The notes beneath the pieces are model-generated. The model had not been told where the DNA came from, searched no databases, and worked only from the letters and a program-made list of their open reading frames with translations. Shown here piece after piece: positions 36,448-45,421 of a DNA stretch of 64,000 bases (the first letter of the stretch is position 1; every line of letters begins with the position of its first letter). The DNA is from Clostridium vitabionis (GTDB lineage Bacteria; Bacillota; Clostridia; Lachnospirales; Lachnospiraceae). The translations under genes and the position numbers were made by a program. Location: assembly GCF_015351765.1 (NCBI RefSeq), contig NZ_JADKQA010000002.1, forward strand, positions 142,903-206,902, given 5' to 3'.

Positions 36448-37524
36448 TTGGCTACCAAAAAAGTAACCATGACGGATGTTGCAAAGGCAGCAGGAGTCTC
36501 ACAATCCACTGTTTCTAATATCCTAGGGCGGAATAAGAAGACTTCTTTTCCTAAAACGACTGTTGACAAGGTTTTAGCGGCGGCGGAAGAACTGGGATAT
36601 TCACCTCGACAGGCTCAGTCTAAGGCAAACGTCTTGGCGTCTAGACGCATTTTAGTTTTAGCAACCCGTTTAACCAATCCATACTATCCGTGCATCCTTC
36701 AAAGCATTGAGCATGAGGCTAACAAAAATGGACTCCACGTTGTCTGTGGAGACACTTACCACATTCCTGAATTGGAAAAAGATTATCTGGATATGGCATT
36801 AGAAATGAAGTTTTTAGCAGTGATTTACCTGTTTCCTCCGGATAATCCGCAAGCTCTTGAACATGCATTAGAGCGGCTTCCTATTATTACGATCTGCGAT
36901 AATATTCCTGATTCAAAAGCAGATCAAGTGGAGCTGAACAATTTTCGCTCTGGGTGCATTGCGGCTGAGCATCTGCTTTCTCTGGGACACCGGAATATCG
37001 TCATGTTGACAACGCCTATGGATCGCAATATCGCACGGCTTTCTCGTGTAAAGGGCGTTGAAAATCGGATCAATGCTGCGGAAAATTGCAAGTTAAATAT
37101 TATTTCGGATTTTATTGATACTCCGGAAGGAGAAATGGCCATCGAGAACAATTTTGATTACACTGTTGGATATCATCTTGCTCAGGATCGACATATTGCT
37201 ACATGCAATGCCACTGCCATTATTGCTGCAAATGATATGGTGGCTATTGGCGCGATGGACGCATTGTTGGAAAAAGGGTATAGAATTCCAGAAGACTACT
37301 CTATTATCGGATTTGATAATTTGTTCTATACTGGATTAGAGCGGATTTCTCTGACTACAGTAGATCCCCACGCAGATATGCTCGCCCAGTCTGCCATGGA
37401 TGTGTTGTTACACCGCCTTAATATTCGACTTCCTAATTCATTGGTTCCCAATATGCGTTTTAAGGCAGAGTGCCAACCAAGGTTGATTGTTCGTAAATCT
37501 ACAGCTGCGCCAGGACACAAGTGA
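36448..37524 (+). CDS. LacI-family transcriptional regulator
   Basis: 358 residues from TTG 36448. This start is chosen because GGAGGTGG ends 5 nt before it; a GTG at 36433 would place the ribosome site inside the gene. N-terminal HTH VTMTDVAKAAGVSQSTVSNI, hinge region to about 60, then a periplasmic-binding-like sugar-sensing domain (about 65-345). Codon use is AT-richer than the genes to the left, matching the island. It converges on the TRAP operon and probably controls the neighbouring catabolic genes. Confidence 0.92.
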   Translation: MATKKVTMTDVAKAAGVSQSTVSNILGRNKKTSFPKTTVDKVLAAAEELGYSPRQAQSKANVLASRRILVLATRLTNPYYPCILQSIEHEANKNGLHVVCGDTYHIPELEKDYLDMALEMKFLAVIYLFPPDNPQALEHALERLPIITICDNIPDSKADQVELNNFRSGCIAAEHLLSLGHRNIVMLTTPMDRNIARLSRVKGVENRINAAENCKLNIISDFIDTPEGEMAIENNFDYTVGYHLAQDRHIATCNATAIIAANDMVAIGAMDALLEKGYRIPEDYSIIGFDNLFYTGLERISLTTVDPHADMLAQSAMDVLLHRLNIRLPNSLVPNMRFKAECQPRLIVRKSTAAPGHK

Positions 37525-37538
37525 TTCATTCAAGTAGG

Positions 37539-37568
37539 AAAGGCTGCCAGAATTTTCTGGCAGCCTTT
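37539..37568. terminator. Bidirectional terminator between lacI-type gene and dctQ
   Basis: A 14-bp perfect stem AAAGGCTGCCAGAA/TTCTGGCAGCCTTT with a 2-nt loop and A/T flanks on both sides. It serves converging genes. Confidence 0.85.
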
Positions 37569-37587
37569 GGCAGTTATGCTGTGCTTA

Positions 37588-37916
37588 TTATGAATGGGGA
37601 TTTTGGGCGTCCTGAAGATAACGGGCAATGTTTCGAATGGAGAAAATTATAATCAGTATAAAGCCGATGGCCATTCCTAAGATCAATACCCAAGCGGGCA
37701 CGCTGCTGGTCGATGAGGTTGTGCCCTTTTGAATATAGGAACTGATTAGTCGGAAGGCATAATAGGCCATAAAGGAGAAGAAGCCCACCATGCAGAGTTC
37801 CACAAAAACACCAAGGATTCTTTTTACTCCCTGGAAGCCGTGATTGGATAGAAAGTCGTCTAGCAACTCTAAACGCATCAATCCACCGGATGACACCATC
37901 ATCTCTATTTCCCGGG
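37588..37916 (-). pseudogene. TRAP small permease DctQ, 3' fragment (IS-interrupted)
   Basis: C-terminal part of a DctQ-type TRAP subunit. After the insertion point the frame reads REIEMMVSSGGLMRLELLDD, then two membrane segments VFVELCMVGFFSFMAYYAF and VLILGMAIGFILIIIFSI. The matching N-terminal half is at 40437-40638, on the other side of the IS. Together they give about 175 residues, normal for DctQ. The first membrane pair and the second pair are now on separate reading frames, so the transporter is presumably inactive unless the IS excises precisely. Confidence 0.88.
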
Positions 37917-40436
37917 TAACTTGATAACTCTCGGGAATATTTCTGCACAATATTTTCAAAAAAGTGCCTAAAGCACGGTGTTTCTTGGCTACTACTATTG
38001 CGAAGCCGGGCAAAATATCGTACAATAAGTTATCATAAACAATAACTTGAGGACGAATAAATGCCTAGCATTTCTTATCGCAATAACTCATCCGGCACAC
38101 TTGTTGCTGTATGGCCAGGCTCTACGATTCAGACGGATCAGGGCCCCAGGAAGCAGGGGCAGAAGTACCTCGGAAAGGTGATCGACAAGGACCGCCTTAT
38201 CTTCTGGAAACGGGATGAAGGTTACTTCCATTTCAATCCGGATGATCAGAGCATCACTGCACTTGAGGCAAAGGATGTCCCGAACGCGGAACAGAACCCT
38301 GACGGAGCGCGAAAAGAGCGGCATGTGCTTGTGGACTTCGGCGACTCCTACTTCCTGAAAACACTGATCGATTCGATCGGCTATAACGAAGTCCTTGACT
38401 CTCTCAAATATGTGAATCGGGACACTCTGTACGCCCTCCTTTTCTATTACATCCTTGAGGGAAAGGCGAACGTGAATGCCGACAGGTGGTATCGACAGAA
38501 CTATGCATCGTACCTGTTCCCGAAGGCCAACATTTACAGCCAGCGGATCAGTGATATGCTGGCAAAGCTCGGCGACGACAGCCAGCGCAGGGACTTCCTT
38601 CTTGCGCATATCAAGTATCTGCTGAATTCAACGGATCAGGAGGTTTCTATCCTGATCGACAGCACCGGAATGCCAAACAAGTGTGATCTCCCGGTCACCC
38701 GTGTCAGCAACCATGAGGGCGATATCAATATCGAGTTCCGGATGATTGCCCTTGTTCAGCGGTCTACCGGACTGCCGATCTTCTATGAGATCATCCCGGG
38801 CAACATCGTGGATGTTTCCACGACACAGCGCATCATTGAGCTGGCGAAACAGTATCACTGCGATGTTTCTTATGCCATTGGTGATGCAGGATACTGCTGT
38901 CCCTCTACCATGGAGAAACTTGTTCTCTCTGGCATTGACTTCATGACCCGACTGAATCCCACCTATGATCTGTACAAGCAGATCCTGGATGAGCATGCCG
39001 CGGAGCTTAAAGATGACACAAATGCGATTCGGTACAGGGACCGCATTCTCTATATCGTCAAGGTCGAGACGAAGATCGCCGTCGATCAGGAAACTGGGAA
39101 GGACGTCACAGGGTTTGTTTATCTCTGCAGAGACCGCGACAGCAGCTCCTTCAAGTACACACGGCTGATGAAGACGAAGTCTGCCAGGAAGATGACCTGT
39201 GACCAGATCCTCGAGATTTCTGAGCAGCTTGGTGTTTTTGCCATCGTCACTACAAGAGACCTTCCTGTAGAGGAGGTCCTTCCGGAATACTATGTCCGCC
39301 AGGATATCGAGCAGTACTTTGACTTTGGCAAGAACTATGCAAAGTTCCTTCCGGTACGGCAGCACAACATGGAGACCCTGAAAGGACACATGCTGATTGC
39401 GTTCATTGCCACGTTTCTTGTCATCGTTATCAAGAATCGGCTCGGCATGGTGGACAGCAGGTATGTGGAGGTATCCCCGGCACTCGCCAAGGCTCTGGAT
39501 GAACCTTCCGAGGATGCCATGACCGACAAAAGCGGGAAGAGCTTTCTTGAACAGATCCCAGTTGGGCAGGTTTTCAGGGAATCTCCCTCCAGCCTGTTTC
39601 TGGAACTGCGTGGTCAGAAGGCGGAGGTCTTCGACGAAGTCATTCTCCCGGAGATTCCGATCCGACAGGCCAGAGATTTCTACGATGCCTTCCGGATTGC
39701 CAGCCCTTTCAAGATCAATCGGAAGGACAATGCGCTCACCTATGTCTTCAAAGAGGGTGAGAAAAACAAACTCACAAGGAAGTACGCATTTGCACGCAAA
39801 GCTTATCTCTCGGATGATGAAATCGAGAAAAAGCGCAAGGCAAACGAGCTGATTCGCGTGAGAAAAGCGGCGGATAAGGCAGGGCTCAGGATTGCTGAGG
39901 ATGATGCCAGTGGAAAATCCGTTGCTTCTTTCGACACGAATAGCAGCGATCCGTTGACAGTACCAGAAGCCGGCGTCTCAGGTGAAAAGCCAACAGATGT
40001 CATCACAGATGGCAATGGTGCAATACCTGCTCCGGACAAAGGAAAGCAGGATGCAACTTCTGTACCGCGGACAGCCGACTCTTCAGACGGAATAACGAAA
40101 AAGAGAGGCCGGGGCAGACCGCCTGGATCCAAGAACAAGAAGACCCTCGAGCGAGAGGCAGCCGAGGCAGCTGCAGGTATCGTACACGTCAAGAGAAAGC
40201 CAGGCAGGCCACCGGAATCCAAGAACAAGAAGACACTTGAGCGTGAGGCCAGGGAAGCAGATCTTTCCGGGACAAAGCGAGACGGGGCCTGAGCAACAAG
40301 CGAAGTTATCATTGAGTTCCAAAAACAGGAGCCGATTACCATGGATCCGTAATATTTAGCCCATTATTTTCCGCGGGCGAAGTTCCAAAAAGCCCGCGGT
40401 TGATGGAAAGTTGAAAAGTGTAAAGTTATCAACATA
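37917..40436. mobile_element. IS4/IS1634-type insertion sequence inside dctQ
   Basis: 2520 bp. The ends are imperfect inverted repeats: TAACTTGATAACT at the left and, read inward from the right, TATGTTGATAACT. It is flanked by CCCGGG at 37911-37916 and 40437-40442, a 6-bp target duplication. It encodes one transposase. Insertion splits dctQ in the opposite orientation. A 6-bp duplication fits the IS1634 group. The intact ends and transposase suggest recent, possibly still active, transposition. Confidence 0.9.
38061..40292 (+). CDS. IS4/IS1634-type DDE transposase with C-terminal AT-hooks
   Basis: 743 residues, large for an IS transposase. Likely catalytic residues: Asp in ILIDSTGMP (about 203), Asp in YAIGDAGYC (about 277) and Glu in RQDIEQYFDFGKN (about 417), the DDE triad of an RNase H-like fold. 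The C-terminal 130 residues are a distinct tail with two near-identical segments, RGRGRPPGSKNKKTLERE and KPGRPPESKNKKTLERE, each holding a GRP AT-hook core that should bind the minor groove of AT-rich DNA. The reading frame is intact. Confidence 0.9.
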   Translation: MPSISYRNNSSGTLVAVWPGSTIQTDQGPRKQGQKYLGKVIDKDRLIFWKRDEGYFHFNPDDQSITALEAKDVPNAEQNPDGARKERHVLVDFGDSYFLKTLIDSIGYNEVLDSLKYVNRDTLYALLFYYILEGKANVNADRWYRQNYASYLFPKANIYSQRISDMLAKLGDDSQRRDFLLAHIKYLLNSTDQEVSILIDSTGMPNKCDLPVTRVSNHEGDINIEFRMIALVQRSTGLPIFYEIIPGNIVDVSTTQRIIELAKQYHCDVSYAIGDAGYCCPSTMEKLVLSGIDFMTRLNPTYDLYKQILDEHAAELKDDTNAIRYRDRILYIVKVETKIAVDQETGKDVTGFVYLCRDRDSSSFKYTRLMKTKSARKMTCDQILEISEQLGVFAIVTTRDLPVEEVLPEYYVRQDIEQYFDFGKNYAKFLPVRQHNMETLKGHMLIAFIATFLVIVIKNRLGMVDSRYVEVSPALAKALDEPSEDAMTDKSGKSFLEQIPVGQVFRESPSSLFLELRGQKAEVFDEVILPEIPIRQARDFYDAFRIASPFKINRKDNALTYVFKEGEKNKLTRKYAFARKAYLSDDEIEKKRKANELIRVRKAADKAGLRIAEDDASGKSVASFDTNSSDPLTVPEAGVSGEKPTDVITDGNGAIPAPDKGKQDATSVPRTADSSDGITKKRGRGRPPGSKNKKTLEREAAEAAAGIVHVKRKPGRPPESKNKKTLEREAREADLSGTKRDGA

Positions 40437-40638
40437 CCCGGGAATTAGAGATCATGGCAGCTCCAATAAAATATGACCAGACGAACAGGGTTCGTAGAAA
40501 TTCGTCAGACCAGTTCAGTGGGATTACCAAGACGTATCTGGTAAATACGCCCAATGTCATTATTGCGATACCCGCAAATCCCATCATCCCAAGAATAGCA
40601 TTAATGCCGTTTTCTATATTTTTGAAGAGACGATTCAT
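40437..40638 (-). pseudogene. TRAP small permease DctQ, 5' fragment (IS-interrupted)
   Basis: N-terminal part of DctQ from ATG 40638: MNRLFKNIENGINAILGMMG, membrane segments GFAGIAIMTLGVFTRYVLV and LFVWSYFIGAAMI, with the conserved W-x-(D/E)-E in LNWSDEFLRT. It runs into the IS after AAMISNSR and meets a stop just inside it. GAAAGGCAAG precedes the start. It follows dctP by 20 bp. Confidence 0.9.
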
Positions 40639-40658
40639 AATGACTTGCCTTTCTCTGA

Positions 40659-41708
40659 CTATTTCAGGGTAGAGACATAATTCTGAACCATAGTCAAGAT
40701 TTCATCAGAACCCATTGCTTTGTTGAATACGTCATAGGCAGCCTGGGTGTGAGGCTTGAAAGATTCTCGATCAGGATTTCGGTTAACCTGGAGGCCGTAG
40801 GCTTCTATGTCGTTTACAATTTGATCTTCTGCATCGGCGGTAGCTTGACGCTGCCAAGCGGCGGCATCGGTCATGGCCTTTTGAACCCATTCCTGCTGCT
40901 GAGGGGTAAGGGAATCCCATTTGTTTTGATTCATAATGACAGGCATAGAGGTGTAACTGTGTTTGGTTAAAGAGAGGTATTTCTGGGCTTCGTACATTTT
41001 GGAACTGTAGATGTAGGTGAGACCGTTCTCCTGTGCATCGATTGTGCCTTGCTGCAGGGCGGTGAAAGTTTCACTGGAGGCCATCGCCATGGGAATCGCA
41101 CCGAAGCCTTCCCAGGTAGCTAATTGCGTCTCTGATGGAGCTACACGAATTTTGATGCCTTTTACATCTTCTACATTATTGATTTGGCGAGAGCTGTTGG
41201 TTATGGAACGGAGGCCAGAGTGAAAATATGTCATCAGTTTTACACCGGAGCCTTCGAATTTAGATGCAATATATTGGCCGGGGTCACCGTCTAAGGTAGC
41301 GTTGATCTGGTCATAATTATCAAAAATAAAAGGCAGGTCGAATACCTGAATCTCTGGAACATAGCCGGAGAGGTAAGAAGGACCTAAACAACAAATGTCA
41401 ATGGAACCAGTCATAACAGCTTCCAATTGAGAGTCAATGCCCCCAAGTTCGGTGTCGTAGTAGGACTCAACCTGTATCTGACCGTTGGAATACTCCTCAA
41501 GTAATTCTTCAAATTTACTAGTTCCTTTGCCAAGAACGCTATCGGCAGTAGAGCCAGCCTGGGTGGAAACGAGTGTAATAATATTTCCTTCGGTAGATGT
41601 TTCCGTACTGGTGCTGCTGTTTGCGGTGGGAACCTCCTGGGAACTGGCACAAGCAGATAGGCTTAAGCCCATCATTAGAGTTATAACGAGTGTAAGTTGT
41701 TTTTTCAT
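40659..41708 (-). CDS. TRAP transporter substrate-binding protein DctP
   Basis: 349 residues. A lipoprotein signal peptide ends in SLSAC (lipobox, Cys20), followed by a Ser/Thr-rich linker, then the DctP fold (about 45-345). TRAP hallmarks are VEDVKGIKIRVAPSE with the carboxylate-binding Arg, and FDLPFIFDNYDQ. It captures a carboxylate-type solute outside the membrane and delivers it to DctQM. GGAGG lies before the ATG. It sits between dctM and dctQ in an operon with a TIM-barrel isomerase. Solute not predictable. Confidence 0.92.
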   Translation of the reverse strand: MKKQLTLVITLMMGLSLSACASSQEVPTANSSTSTETSTEGNIITLVSTQAGSTADSVLGKGTSKFEELLEEYSNGQIQVESYYDTELGGIDSQLEAVMTGSIDICCLGPSYLSGYVPEIQVFDLPFIFDNYDQINATLDGDPGQYIASKFEGSGVKLMTYFHSGLRSITNSSRQINNVEDVKGIKIRVAPSETQLATWEGFGAIPMAMASSETFTALQQGTIDAQENGLTYIYSSKMYEAQKYLSLTKHSYTSMPVIMNQNKWDSLTPQQQEWVQKAMTDAAAWQRQATADAEDQIVNDIEAYGLQVNRNPDRESFKPHTQAAYDVFNKAMGSDEILTMVQNYVSTLK

Positions 41709-41756
41709 CTTTTTTCCTCCATATTGTCTTTATAATTATGCCTTCCACGGCATTTG

Positions 41757-43034
41757 TTACTTCATCAGGCTGGGTAAGAGCATGGTGATGGGGGGTAATA
41801 AAGAAACCAAAATGAGTGCTGTTACTGTGATACCAATAAATGGCCAAATTTCTTTTATGACCCTGTGAACTGGCCGTTTGCCAACTTGACAGGCCATAAA
41901 TAGGTTAAGCCCCATGGGCGGTGTGATGTTGCCGATAGATGTTGCACAGATCATATAACCACCCAAATGGATTAGAGAAACACCATACTGCTGTGCGATT
42001 GGGGCAAAGATAGGGGTCAGAATCATTACGGCAGGAGCTGCATCAATGAAACAACCAGCAATAAGTAATACCACCAATGTACAGAAGATAAACCAGTAAC
42101 GGCTACCGCTGACGGATAGCATGGCGTTAGCCAAAGTGGAGGCCATGCGCTCTTTGGTAAGAACCCAGGAGAAGGTGCTGGCACCGGCAACGATCATCAT
42201 TATGCCTCCGGTGGAGCGGATCGAACTGGATAGGCAGGAGAACAATACCTTGAAATCCATTTCCCTATAAATGAATACACCAACGATAATTGAATAGGTA
42301 CAGGCTATGGCGGCACTTTCTGTGGGTGTGAACATGCCGGAGTAAATGCCGCCTAAGATGATCAGGGGAGAGAGTAAAGCCCAAATGGCATCCGTAAAAC
42401 AGCCCCACGCTTTGTGCAGGTTAAAGGTACCCTTCCCCTTGAAGCCGCGTTTATGACAGGTGTAGATTACATAGACAATAACCAAGGAGGCCATAAATAA
42501 TCCGGGACCTGCGCCAGCGATTAGCATGATACTGACGGACTGATTGGCGGTGACTGCGTAGAGAACCATGGCGATGCTGGGAGGGATCAAGGGACCGAAT
42601 ATACCACCAGTGGCTTGAAGGGCGCAGGCGTAATCAGGGTCGTAACCTCGTTCGTACATAGCAGGAATCATGATTGCACCAATAGCAGCTGTGGTAGCTA
42701 CGGCAGAACCGGACATGGCAGCAAAAAATACGCTGGATACGATAACCACCATGGCAAGGCCGCCGGTGAAGTGTCCGACCAGTGACATGGCGAAGTTTAC
42801 CAGGCGTTTAGAGATGCCGCCGTGTTCCATTAGAGATCCGGCCATCATGAACAAGGGAACTGCCAGCAGCGTATAGCTGTTAACCCCGGAGAGCATTTGT
42901 TGAAAAACTACCACTGGAGATAATCGGGCAATAAATAGAAGGTATATTAGGGACGACCCGCCAAGGGCTAAAGCAATAGGCGCGCCGATAAACAGTAGGA
43001 TAAAGAATATCAGAAATAAGAGGATAGCGTTCAT
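41757..43034 (-). CDS. TRAP transporter large permease DctM
   Basis: 425 residues with about 12 membrane segments. Conserved GAPIALALGGSSL near the N-terminus, SGSAVATTAAIGAIMIPAMYERGYD (the family signature) and TPTESAAIA. It uses a sodium gradient to import the solute bound by DctP. AAGGAGGG precedes the start. It is transcribed after the TIM-barrel gene and before dctP. With DctQ broken, the system is probably non-functional in this strain. Confidence 0.93.
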   Translation of the reverse strand: MNAILLFLIFFILLFIGAPIALALGGSSLIYLLFIARLSPVVVFQQMLSGVNSYTLLAVPLFMMAGSLMEHGGISKRLVNFAMSLVGHFTGGLAMVVIVSSVFFAAMSGSAVATTAAIGAIMIPAMYERGYDPDYACALQATGGIFGPLIPPSIAMVLYAVTANQSVSIMLIAGAGPGLFMASLVIVYVIYTCHKRGFKGKGTFNLHKAWGCFTDAIWALLSPLIILGGIYSGMFTPTESAAIACTYSIIVGVFIYREMDFKVLFSCLSSSIRSTGGIMMIVAGASTFSWVLTKERMASTLANAMLSVSGSRYWFIFCTLVVLLIAGCFIDAAPAVMILTPIFAPIAQQYGVSLIHLGGYMICATSIGNITPPMGLNLFMACQVGKRPVHRVIKEIWPFIGITVTALILVSLLPPITMLLPSLMK

Positions 43035-43064
43035 GAGACGAGATTCCCTCCTTCTTGTGGTGAT

Positions 43065-43907
43065 TCAGGGCTGTTTCCGGCGATTTTCTTCTATTAGATT
43101 AGCGACATGTCGAATGTCGCTGTGGATTTGTTCCTCACTGATCCGGTCACCGAACATATATTCCAGAATTAAATCAGCATCCGGGGAATACTGGGCGATG
43201 GTTGCAATAATCTCTTCCATCTTTTCCGGGGGCAGGAAACCATCAGGTGCAAAAGTAGGATAATGGGCATCGTTCACACCATCATTGTTATTAAGATGAT
43301 AGCCTCGGATTCGAGAACCGAGTGTTTTGATCAAGGCTGGTATATCCCAATTGTTTAACATGGCATGTCCGGTGTCAATGAGACACCCAATATCATCTGG
43401 TAATTCATTGAAGAGCTGGATGAAATGAGGATAGTCAAAAAGCAAATTGTCCTTTTTTGGAAAGCCTACATTTTCTACCGTCATTCGTATGCCCTGGGCT
43501 TTGAATCGTTCGTGCCAGAAGAGGATCATTTCTTTAGACCGCGCTCGCATAGCCGGGAGGTCTATCTCTGGAAAATGGTTCTCGTTGGTATGCATAACCA
43601 TGGAGGTAGCGTTGCATTCGTGGTAAACTCGGCAGGCGCGATTAAAAGTTTCAAGCATTTCTTTTTCTTCGGGACTGCCGGGTATGTTGCAGATTTCGTG
43701 GAAAGGTGCGTGGATGGTCGTGGGCATTCCATAGAATAGGGGTTTCTTTGTGTCTAATAAATCTGGCAACTTTGGCTGCAGTTTCCACCAGGTGGCGTGT
43801 TCGATACCCACGGGGAAATCGTGAAAATTATCTAGACAGGTTTTGAGCCATTCGTAATCCTCAAACTTAATGCACAGAGTAGATATGTAGATCCTATTTT
43901 TACTCAT
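43065..43907 (-). CDS. Sugar-phosphate isomerase/epimerase-like TIM barrel protein
   Basis: 280 residues of the xylose-isomerase-like TIM-barrel superfamily. Metal ligands can be placed: Glu in MTVENVGF (about 150), Asp/His in CLIDTGHAM (about 181-184), His in GYHLNNNDG (about 208) and Glu in LILEYMFG (about 243). GGGGGA precedes the ATG. Such proteins isomerise or epimerise sugars, sugar acids or ketoses, so this is probably a step in breakdown of the TRAP solute. The exact reaction is unknown. Confidence 0.8.
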   Translation of the reverse strand: MSKNRIYISTLCIKFEDYEWLKTCLDNFHDFPVGIEHATWWKLQPKLPDLLDTKKPLFYGMPTTIHAPFHEICNIPGSPEEKEMLETFNRACRVYHECNATSMVMHTNENHFPEIDLPAMRARSKEMILFWHERFKAQGIRMTVENVGFPKKDNLLFDYPHFIQLFNELPDDIGCLIDTGHAMLNNWDIPALIKTLGSRIRGYHLNNNDGVNDAHYPTFAPDGFLPPEKMEEIIATIAQYSPDADLILEYMFGDRISEEQIHSDIRHVANLIEENRRKQP

Positions 43908-43932
43908 AGTATTCCCCCATAAGAGATGTTTT

Positions 43933-45060
43933 TTAAGCTAAGATGGGATACGGGCAGGGCGGAGTGAATAACTCTAACTCTGCGTATTCGGGGTGCCCGT
44001 TCATTTCATGAAAAGGAAAACGTCCTAAGGATCGGCGTTCCTCAGTAGAGCATTCTTGGCGAACAGCAATGGTTCTCTTGCCGGCATAACGCATCTCATG
44101 AGCTGCATAGCCCAGAAGTTGCTCCCCATAGCCGCGACCTTGAAGTCGAGGAATTACATAATAGCGTTCTAAAACACCTGTGTCATCAGGTAACTCTGCA
44201 TTTTCCCCCCATCGGACAAATCCTACCGGCTCATTTTTTAAATAAGTAATGGCGATAGAGCCGGGGCATTGGGCTGATTTTTGACGAGCACAGGCCAGAT
44301 AAGCATTCCTGTCAAAAAATGCACCCCGCTCCTGATGTTCCGCTTTGGCCAGGGACAGCAGAATATCTGTTTGCTGTTCAGGAATCCACGGCTCTGTGAC
44401 CATATTGATATCGCTGCCCGCAACGCCATTCCATGTTCGGTGTAACCGTTGAGGGAGATGAGAATCGTCGTTAGTGTAAGCAACATGGATTGTGCCGTCA
44501 GGGTCGATCTCCAATAGGCTAACAGAAGTATTTTCTCCGTGCCCGACTTTTGCTACCTCGGTTAAAGATTTGTTCATCATCACACAAAGAGATGCCTTGA
44601 TGCTACACGAATGAGATACGACTAAGGCTGTTCCGTCTCCTATTTCTGATGCTATGCGCCTCAAACAAAAAATTACTCGATCTGCTGCTTGTTGAAAGGT
44701 GGTAGCGCCAGGTGCTGTAGTAATCCATGGAGTTTCTGTCCAAACTTTGTATTCTGAGGGGTAGTCCTTAGCGATATTGCCCCAAGCGCAATCTTCCCAT
44801 ATACCAGTTGTGATTTCGCGGAGAGAAATGCGAATCTTGATGGGGAGATGCCGCTCTCGCGAGATGGGGGTGAGAGTCATAATGGAACGGAATGCATCAC
44901 TGCTGTAAAGCGCGTCGATGGGAATCCCGTCGAACCGGCGACGTAGCATTTCGTTTTGCTCGTATCCTCGTCGGGTAACAAGCGCATCGGTTTGTGCTTG
45001 TGCGCGTCTGCAGGCATTTCCCTCGGATTCACAATGGCGGATGAGGTAGATTTTTGCCAT
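43933..45060 (-). CDS. Histidine phosphatase - GNAT acetyltransferase fusion
   Basis: 375 residues with two domains. The N-terminal part (about 1-200) is a phosphoglycerate-mutase-type histidine phosphatase: IYLIRHCESEGNA (catalytic His, RHC in place of RHG), ITTGIWED (acid) and VVSHSCSIKA (second His). The C-terminal part (about 215-375) is a GNAT fold with acetyl-CoA loop VIPRLQGRGYGEQLLG. The fusion is in one uninterrupted frame with AAGGAGGG before the ATG. It is first in the TRAP operon. A phosphatase for a sugar phosphate plus an acetyl transfer is plausible; substrates unknown. Confidence 0.82.
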   Translation of the reverse strand: MAKIYLIRHCESEGNACRRAQAQTDALVTRRGYEQNEMLRRRFDGIPIDALYSSDAFRSIMTLTPISRERHLPIKIRISLREITTGIWEDCAWGNIAKDYPSEYKVWTETPWITTAPGATTFQQAADRVIFCLRRIASEIGDGTALVVSHSCSIKASLCVMMNKSLTEVAKVGHGENTSVSLLEIDPDGTIHVAYTNDDSHLPQRLHRTWNGVAGSDINMVTEPWIPEQQTDILLSLAKAEHQERGAFFDRNAYLACARQKSAQCPGSIAITYLKNEPVGFVRWGENAELPDDTGVLERYYVIPRLQGRGYGEQLLGYAAHEMRYAGKRTIAVRQECSTEERRSLGRFPFHEMNGHPEYAELELFTPPCPYPILA

Positions 45061-45097
45061 AATCCCTCCTTCTTCATTTCTCTGTGTTCCATATCGG

Positions 45098-45107
45098 TGA
45101 GCGCTTA
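45098..45107. promoter_or_regulatory. Possible LacI-type operator
   Basis: TGAGCGCTTA is a near-palindrome with the central CG typical of LacI-family sites. It lies about 20 bp downstream of the predicted TRAP-operon transcription start, a blocking position. Confidence 0.3.
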
Positions 45108-45122
45108 GAAAAGTCTACAGTA

Positions 45123-45158
45123 ATATTAGTAATATAATTCGGAAAACTCATGATTCAA
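45123..45158 (-). promoter_or_regulatory. TRAP-operon promoter with overlapping operator
   Basis: On the minus strand TTGAAT (45153-45158), 16 bp, TATATT (45131-45136). The 13-bp palindrome ATATTAGTAATAT (45123-45135) covers the -10. The same palindrome occurs at the divergent promoter. Confidence 0.65.
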
Positions 45159-45339
45159 TTATAGTCTGTCAAACAAGCATATTGCAAGAGAATATTAAAA
45201 ATAATTTTAATTTTTACAAAATGACAGATTTATTTGGGCTAAATTTGGCAATAATGCGCACGAAAAATAGAGCAATAATGATATTTTGTGGAATTTGCTT
45301 GCTGTGCCGGACAAATTCTGATTAATCATACGAGCGCAC

Positions 45340-45400
45340 TTGACAATATGGCGGGATTGGTTATATATTAGTAATATATAAAGATACATATTACTAATAA
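45340..45400 (+). promoter_or_regulatory. Dehydrogenase-operon promoter with two operators
   Basis: TTGACA (45340-45345) with TATATT (45364-45369, 18 bp) or TATATA (16 bp). A perfect palindrome with 9-bp arms TATATATTA-g-TAATATATA (45362-45380) covers the -10, and ATATTACTAATAA (45388-45400) follows about two turns downstream. A repressor bound here would block initiation. The regulator is not identified. Confidence 0.75.
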
Positions 45401-45421
45401 ATTCGACGAGGAGGTGCCGAT

